Assembly (NCBI GenBank): GCA_005879815.1
Contig: VBKA01000072.1
Coordinates: 1-8,971 of the forward strand
Source: Chloroflexota bacterium
GTDB lineage: Bacteria > Chloroflexota > Limnocylindria > QHBO01
DNA: 8,971 nucleotides
Direction: 5' to 3'
Shown: piece by piece, positions 5,910-8,971 of the stretch
Layout of the letters: each line of letters starts with the position of its first letter
Numbering within the stretch: the stretch's first letter is position 1
Notes under the pieces: generated by a model
Database searches by the model: none
Told to the model about the DNA's origin: nothing
Seen by the model: the letters and a program-made list of their open reading frames with translations, nothing else
Program-made: the position numbers and the translations under genes

Positions 5910-6397
5910 CAACCGTGGTCCTGCGCGGCATCATCGGAAGTCTCCGCTCGAACGGGCTCTCGCAACTTCGAGGGCGGAGGCGGCGGCTCCCATCCCGCCT
6001 TGGGCGGGGGCAGCCCGCCACCAGGAGCACCTGCCGCGATCGCCGCACGGGCCTCCTCGCTCCGCGCGTCGCGGGCCAGCAATGGGTAGGCGCGTGCCGC
6101 GTAGCCGGGCCACAGCCCAACGGACCCGTCGCGGATCATCACGCTGGCCTTGACGTACGAACCGGTCACGTCCGCAGACGTTCGGTCAAGCACCTCGTAG
6201 TCGTGATCGGTCACCTTGCGCAGAGCGCGCGGCAACGTCTCGACCAGGTACGCCGGGTCGGGGTTTTCGTCCAGTGCGATGTCGAGCGCTTCTAGCACCT
6301 GCTCGTCTGGCAGGTTGCGGGGCAGCGGCAGGCTGATGTGCGCCATCCGGGGGTCCCGGCTCGGTCCACGCAGGGTGCGGACGAAGGACTTGAGCAT
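5909..6397 (-). CDS. uncharacterised protein with proline-rich C-terminal tail
   Basis: A 162-residue protein of no family I recognise. Residues 1-110 look globular: a basic N-terminus, an acidic helix-like stretch (31-60, DEQVLEALDIALDEN and onward) and a beta-rich segment (66-97, HDYEVLDRTSADVTGSYVKA onward). Residues 119-145 are Gly/Pro-rich (GGGLPPPKAGWEPPPPPSK) and the tail is charged and probably disordered. No signal peptide or membrane helix is seen. The ATG at 6397-6395 is supported by a TACAAT box 9 nt upstream; upstream in-frame sequence is antisense to galU. It is coupled by a TGATG overlap to the zinc-ribbon gene, so the two proteins probably work together. Confidence 0.7.
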   Translation of the reverse strand: MLKSFVRTLRGPSRDPRMAHISLPLPRNLPDEQVLEALDIALDENPDPAYLVETLPRALRKVTDHDYEVLDRTSADVTGSYVKASVMIRDGSVGLWPGYAARAYPLLARDARSEEARAAIAAGAPGGGLPPPKAGWEPPPPPSKLREPVRAETSDDAAQDHG

Positions 6398-6406
6398 CGG
6401 CAGCCG

Positions 6407-6412
6407 ATTGTA
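6407..6412 (-). promoter_or_regulatory. -10 box TACAAT before the two-gene minus-strand unit
   Basis: The minus strand reads CGCTACAATCG, 9 nt before the ATG at 6397, with no Shine-Dalgarno between. This hexamer is the closest in the set to the TATAAT consensus. Confidence 0.5.
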
Positions 6413-6510
6413 GCGTTGGCCCATCCGGTGCGGAGCCGGCCGGGCTTGACCCGGTCCGCCGTGGGCTTCGGGGGACCAGGGCCGGTCCCGGAACCGCGGC
6501 GGACTGTTGC

Positions 6511-6516
6511 TATACT
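6511..6516 (+). promoter_or_regulatory. extended -10 promoter of galU
   Basis: GTTGCTATACTCG carries TATACT preceded by TGC, an extended -10, which may explain the absence of a clear -35. Transcription would start near 6523-6526, giving galU a leader of about 95 nt that contains a short ORF. It shares the GCTAnnnTCG pattern with the other boxes here. Confidence 0.55.
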
Positions 6517-6528
6517 CGGTGGCCCGTG

Positions 6529-6633
6529 ATGAGGTCCACCTCAGCCTCGCGTGGGCCCCGGATGACGGTTCCGGCGGCCGGATTGTCGGCCCCACAACCC
6601 AAGGAGAGCGCCTCTCATCGTGCGTGTCCGTAA
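6529..6633 (+). other. possible leaderless upstream ORF overlapping galU start
   Basis: A GTG-ATG pair at 6526-6531 lies 9-12 nt after the TATACT box, where leaderless starts occur in this window. From the ATG it encodes 34 residues and ends at TAA 6631-6633, 14 nt inside galU in another frame. The peptide (MRSTSASRGPRMTVPAAG onward) is low complexity and unrecognised. It could be a regulatory leader or chance. Confidence 0.2.
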
Positions 6634-7492
6634 GGCCGTCCTGCCCGCCGCAGGGTTCGGCACTCGCTTCCTGCCGGCCTCCAAGGCGATCCCCAAGGAA
6701 ATGATGCCGCTGGTCGACCGGCCCATCATCCAGTACGCGGTCGAGGAGGCGGTGTCGGCGGGGATCGAGCAGATCATCATCGTCATCGCCAGCGGACGCA
6801 GCGCCATCGAGGACCACTTCGACTCCGATCCCGGGCTGGAGCGCTGGCTCGAGGAGCGCGGCGACATCGAGCTGCTGCGCGCGGTTCGACGCATCAGCGA
6901 GATCGGCACCATCGCGTTCGTCCATCAGAAGGAGCAGCTGGGCCTGGGCCACGCGGTGCTGATGGCCAAGGAGCTCGTGGGCGACGAGCCCTTTGCGGTC
7001 CTGCTGAGCGACGACGTCATCGTGAACCCTGGAGGGAGGCCGGTCACCGGCCAGCTGATCGAGACCTACCAGGCGCATCGCGGATCGGTGATCGCCCTGC
7101 AGCGGGTCGATCGACGCGACGTGAGCCGCTACGGGGTCGTGGCCCCTCGTCACGAAGAGGGACCTCTCGTCGAGATCGGAGACCTGGTCGAGAAGCCGGC
7201 GGTCGAGGACGCGCCATCGGACCTGGCCGTGCTGGGGCGCTACGTCCTCAGCCCCAAGATCTTCGACGTCCTGGAGAGCACGCCCCGTGGCGCTGGCGGT
7301 GAGATCCAGCTGACCGATGCGATCCGCGACCTCAGCCACGAGCAGCCGGTCTTCGGGTACCAGTTCTCGGGGGTGCGCCACGACGCTGGAACGCGCATCG
7401 GTTGGCTGCAGGCGAACATCGCCATGGCGCTCGAGTCCGACGACGCCGATGAGCTCCGTGCCTTCGTCCGCGGACTCGATCTGCGAGACTGA
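6620..7492 (+). CDS. galU: UTP-glucose-1-phosphate uridylyltransferase
   Basis: A 290-residue GalU, full length for the bacterial family. It makes UDP-glucose from UTP and glucose-1-phosphate, the donor for exopolysaccharide, glycolipid and other envelope glycans. Motifs in order: nucleotide loop AAGFGTRFLPASKAIPKEMM (10-29), uridine-binding E-Q-L-G-L-G-H-A (105-112), metal-binding region L-L-S-D-D (128-132), V-E-K-P (190-193), G-R-Y-V-L (206-210) and G-E-I-Q-L-T-D-A (227-234). All are intact. The start is GTG 6620; AAGGAG (6601-6606) lies 13 nt upstream, a long but usable spacing, and no other in-frame start is nearby. It is followed 57 nt later by a PASTA kinase on the same strand, probably in one transcript, and is divergent from the proline-rich/zinc-ribbon unit. 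Confidence 0.96.
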   Translation: MRVRKAVLPAAGFGTRFLPASKAIPKEMMPLVDRPIIQYAVEEAVSAGIEQIIIVIASGRSAIEDHFDSDPGLERWLEERGDIELLRAVRRISEIGTIAFVHQKEQLGLGHAVLMAKELVGDEPFAVLLSDDVIVNPGGRPVTGQLIETYQAHRGSVIALQRVDRRDVSRYGVVAPRHEEGPLVEIGDLVEKPAVEDAPSDLAVLGRYVLSPKIFDVLESTPRGAGGEIQLTDAIRDLSHEQPVFGYQFSGVRHDAGTRIGWLQANIAMALESDDADELRAFVRGLDLRD

Positions 7493-7549
7493 AACGGCTG
7501 GCAGGGCCGGGCCGTCCCCCGACGGACGAAATGCGGAGGGCGTGAGCGC

Positions 7550-8971
7550 GTGGAGATGATCGGCCGGGAGATCGGCGGACGCTACCGGCTGACCGCCCCA
7601 CTCGGCGAGGGCGGGATGTCGACGCTGTGGCGGGCCGTCGACCAGCAGCTCGACCGCGAGGTGGCGGTCAAGATCTTGCGACCGCAGTACTCCGCTGACC
7701 CGGGATTCGCGGCCCGCTTCCGCCAGGAGGCCCGCGCCGTCGCCTCCCTGACGCATCCCAACATCGTGTCCGTCTACGACTACGGGACCGATCCGGATGG
7801 CACCACTCAGTACATCGTCATGCAGCTGGTGGAGGGTCGCGACCTGGCCGCGATCCTCCACGAACGCGGACGGATCAGCACCGACGACTCCGTGGAGGTG
7901 GCGATTGCGGTCGCGTCGGCCCTGGAGGCCGCGCACCGGCGCGGCATCGTCCATCGGGACGTCAAGCCCGGCAACATCCTGATCACCGACGACGGCGACG
8001 TGAAGGTCACCGACTTCGGCATCGCACGCGCCGTCTCCGAGGCGTCGATGACGGTGACCGGCACGACGTTGGGCAGCGTTCACTACTTCAGCCCCGAGCA
8101 GGCGCGCGGGGACGAGGTGACGGGTCGGAGCGACGTCTATGCGCTGGGCATCGTGCTCTACGAGATGCTCACCGGCCATCGACCGTTCGAGGGCGACTCT
8201 GCCGCTGGAGTGGCGCTCAAGCGACTGACGGAGAATCCTCCGCGACCGATGGTGGCCGGACATCCGCTGCCAGCCGGGCTCGAAGCGATCCTGCGCCGCG
8301 CGCTGGAGCGCGAGCCGGACAAGCGCTTCCCGGACGCGGGGTCGTTCGCCGAGGCGCTCCGAGCATGGCGCAAGGAGCCCGGCGCCGTTCCCGCCGGCCT
8401 GGTCGGGGCGGTCCCCGTTCCGGCGCCGCTTCCCGCCGCAGGCGAGCCTACGGTCTACATTCCCCCACCCGTCGCGCGACCCTCGGACCGTGCGCCATAC
8501 GCCGGCCCTCCGCGCCAGCAGGCGAGACGCGTCGAGCGACGCGAGGGTCAGCCGTGGTGGATCTGGCTGCTCGCCCTGCTCGCCGTCCTGCTGCTCGGGA
8601 TCATCGGATTTCTGGGTGCCCAGATCCTGACCGCCCTCAACCCATCGACGTCGCCGTCGCCATCGCCATCGGCCCAGACCTTCGCGCTGCCGAACTGGGT
8701 AGGCCAGCCCATCGCCCAGGTGCGCGCGGATGCGCGGAGCCGCGGACTCGTCCTGAACGAGTCAAAAGCCAACTCCTCGAGCGTGCCGACGGACAGCGTC
8801 ATCAGCACCGACCCCTCAGCCGGATCCCGGGTGGCGCGAGGCGACACCGTGAAGGTCGTGGTGAGCTCCGGCGAGGAGCGCGTGCCGGTGCCACGGCTGG
8901 TCGGCCAGACTCGCGACGAAGCGTCAAACACACTAAACCAGGCTGGTCTCCAGCTTGGAAGCGTTGGCTCC
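7550..8971 (+). CDS. transmembrane Ser/Thr protein kinase with PASTA repeats (3' end missing)
   Basis: At least 474 residues, open at the window end. A cytoplasmic Hanks-type kinase domain (about 12-272) has the Gly-rich loop LGEGGMSTLW, catalytic K41 (VAVKIL), helix-C E60, H-R-D-V-K-P-G-N (D137 catalytic base), D-F-G (D155) and a Thr/Ser-rich activation loop before SPEQARG. A Pro/Ala-rich linker (about 275-330), a membrane helix (about 336-358), a short SPSPSPS stretch, one complete PASTA domain (about 378-440) and the start of a second (from about 445) follow. PASTA domains bind peptidoglycan fragments, and such PknB-like kinases adjust cell-wall synthesis and division. GTG 7550 is favoured because GGAGGG (7535-7540) sits 9 nt before it; ATG 7556 is the alternative. 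It is probably co-transcribed with galU. Confidence 0.96.
   Translation, partial: MEMIGREIGGRYRLTAPLGEGGMSTLWRAVDQQLDREVAVKILRPQYSADPGFAARFRQEARAVASLTHPNIVSVYDYGTDPDGTTQYIVMQLVEGRDLAAILHERGRISTDDSVEVAIAVASALEAAHRRGIVHRDVKPGNILITDDGDVKVTDFGIARAVSEASMTVTGTTLGSVHYFSPEQARGDEVTGRSDVYALGIVLYEMLTGHRPFEGDSAAGVALKRLTENPPRPMVAGHPLPAGLEAILRRALEREPDKRFPDAGSFAEALRAWRKEPGAVPAGLVGAVPVPAPLPAAGEPTVYIPPPVARPSDRAPYAGPPRQQARRVERREGQPWWIWLLALLAVLLLGIIGFLGAQILTALNPSTSPSPSPSAQTFALPNWVGQPIAQVRADARSRGLVLNESKANSSSVPTDSVISTDPSAGSRVARGDTVKVVVSSGEERVPVPRLVGQTRDEASNTLNQAGLQLGSVGS

Noticed and set aside
5909..8263. A 784-codon open frame on the minus strand antisense to galU and the kinase
   Set aside because: Only its last 162 codons (6397-5909) look like a protein. 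The rest mirrors the clear galU and kinase genes and arises because high GC content makes stop codons rare.
8647..8673. Simple repeat of TCGCCG/TCGCCA triplets
   Set aside because: It encodes the ordinary Ser/Pro linker between the kinase membrane helix and first PASTA domain, not a regulatory or CRISPR repeat.

Overview
This is a GC-rich, gene-dense bacterial window with no mobile elements and no CRISPR array. Gene content suggests a Chloroflexota-like lineage, with an actinobacterium as the alternative: a Ku-type start, an archaeal-type three-domain ATP-dependent DNA ligase, a PASTA kinase, OsmC, and TAnnnT boxes placed directly before start codons. No rRNA or marker gene is present to settle this.

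Left part (1-2655). The first 37 bases hold, on the minus strand, what looks like the first 12 residues of a Ku protein. Divergent from it is a single-receiver response regulator (208-711). A convergent OsmC-family protein follows (753-1235, minus). Next is a membrane-anchored NERD-like protein (1262-2047, plus) whose nuclease residues appear to be replaced. It meets tail-to-tail, sharing a CTAG, an unrecognised 203-residue protein with an internal duplication (2044-2655, minus).

Centre (2703-5528). A complete ATP-dependent DNA ligase (2703-4460, minus) lies upstream of the 203-residue gene on the same strand. With the Ku start about 2.7 kb away, this may form an unlinked Ku plus ligase end-joining set. 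Divergent from the ligase are a cytoplasmic sulfite-oxidase-like molybdenum enzyme and a small three-helix membrane protein.

Right part (5529-8971). A tRNA-Glu(TTC) gene is convergent with a two-gene minus-strand unit made of an unrecognised proline-rich-tailed protein and a small zinc ribbon, with start and stop overlapping. Divergent from that unit are galU (UDP-glucose pyrophosphorylase) and, 57 nt later, a transmembrane PASTA-type Ser/Thr kinase that runs off the window. These two look like an envelope-related operon.

The most notable recurring signal is a near-identical promoter-like box, G(C/A)TAnnnTCG. It lies 6-10 nt before five start codons that mostly lack a usable Shine-Dalgarno, and once before galU. 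This points to widespread leaderless transcription.
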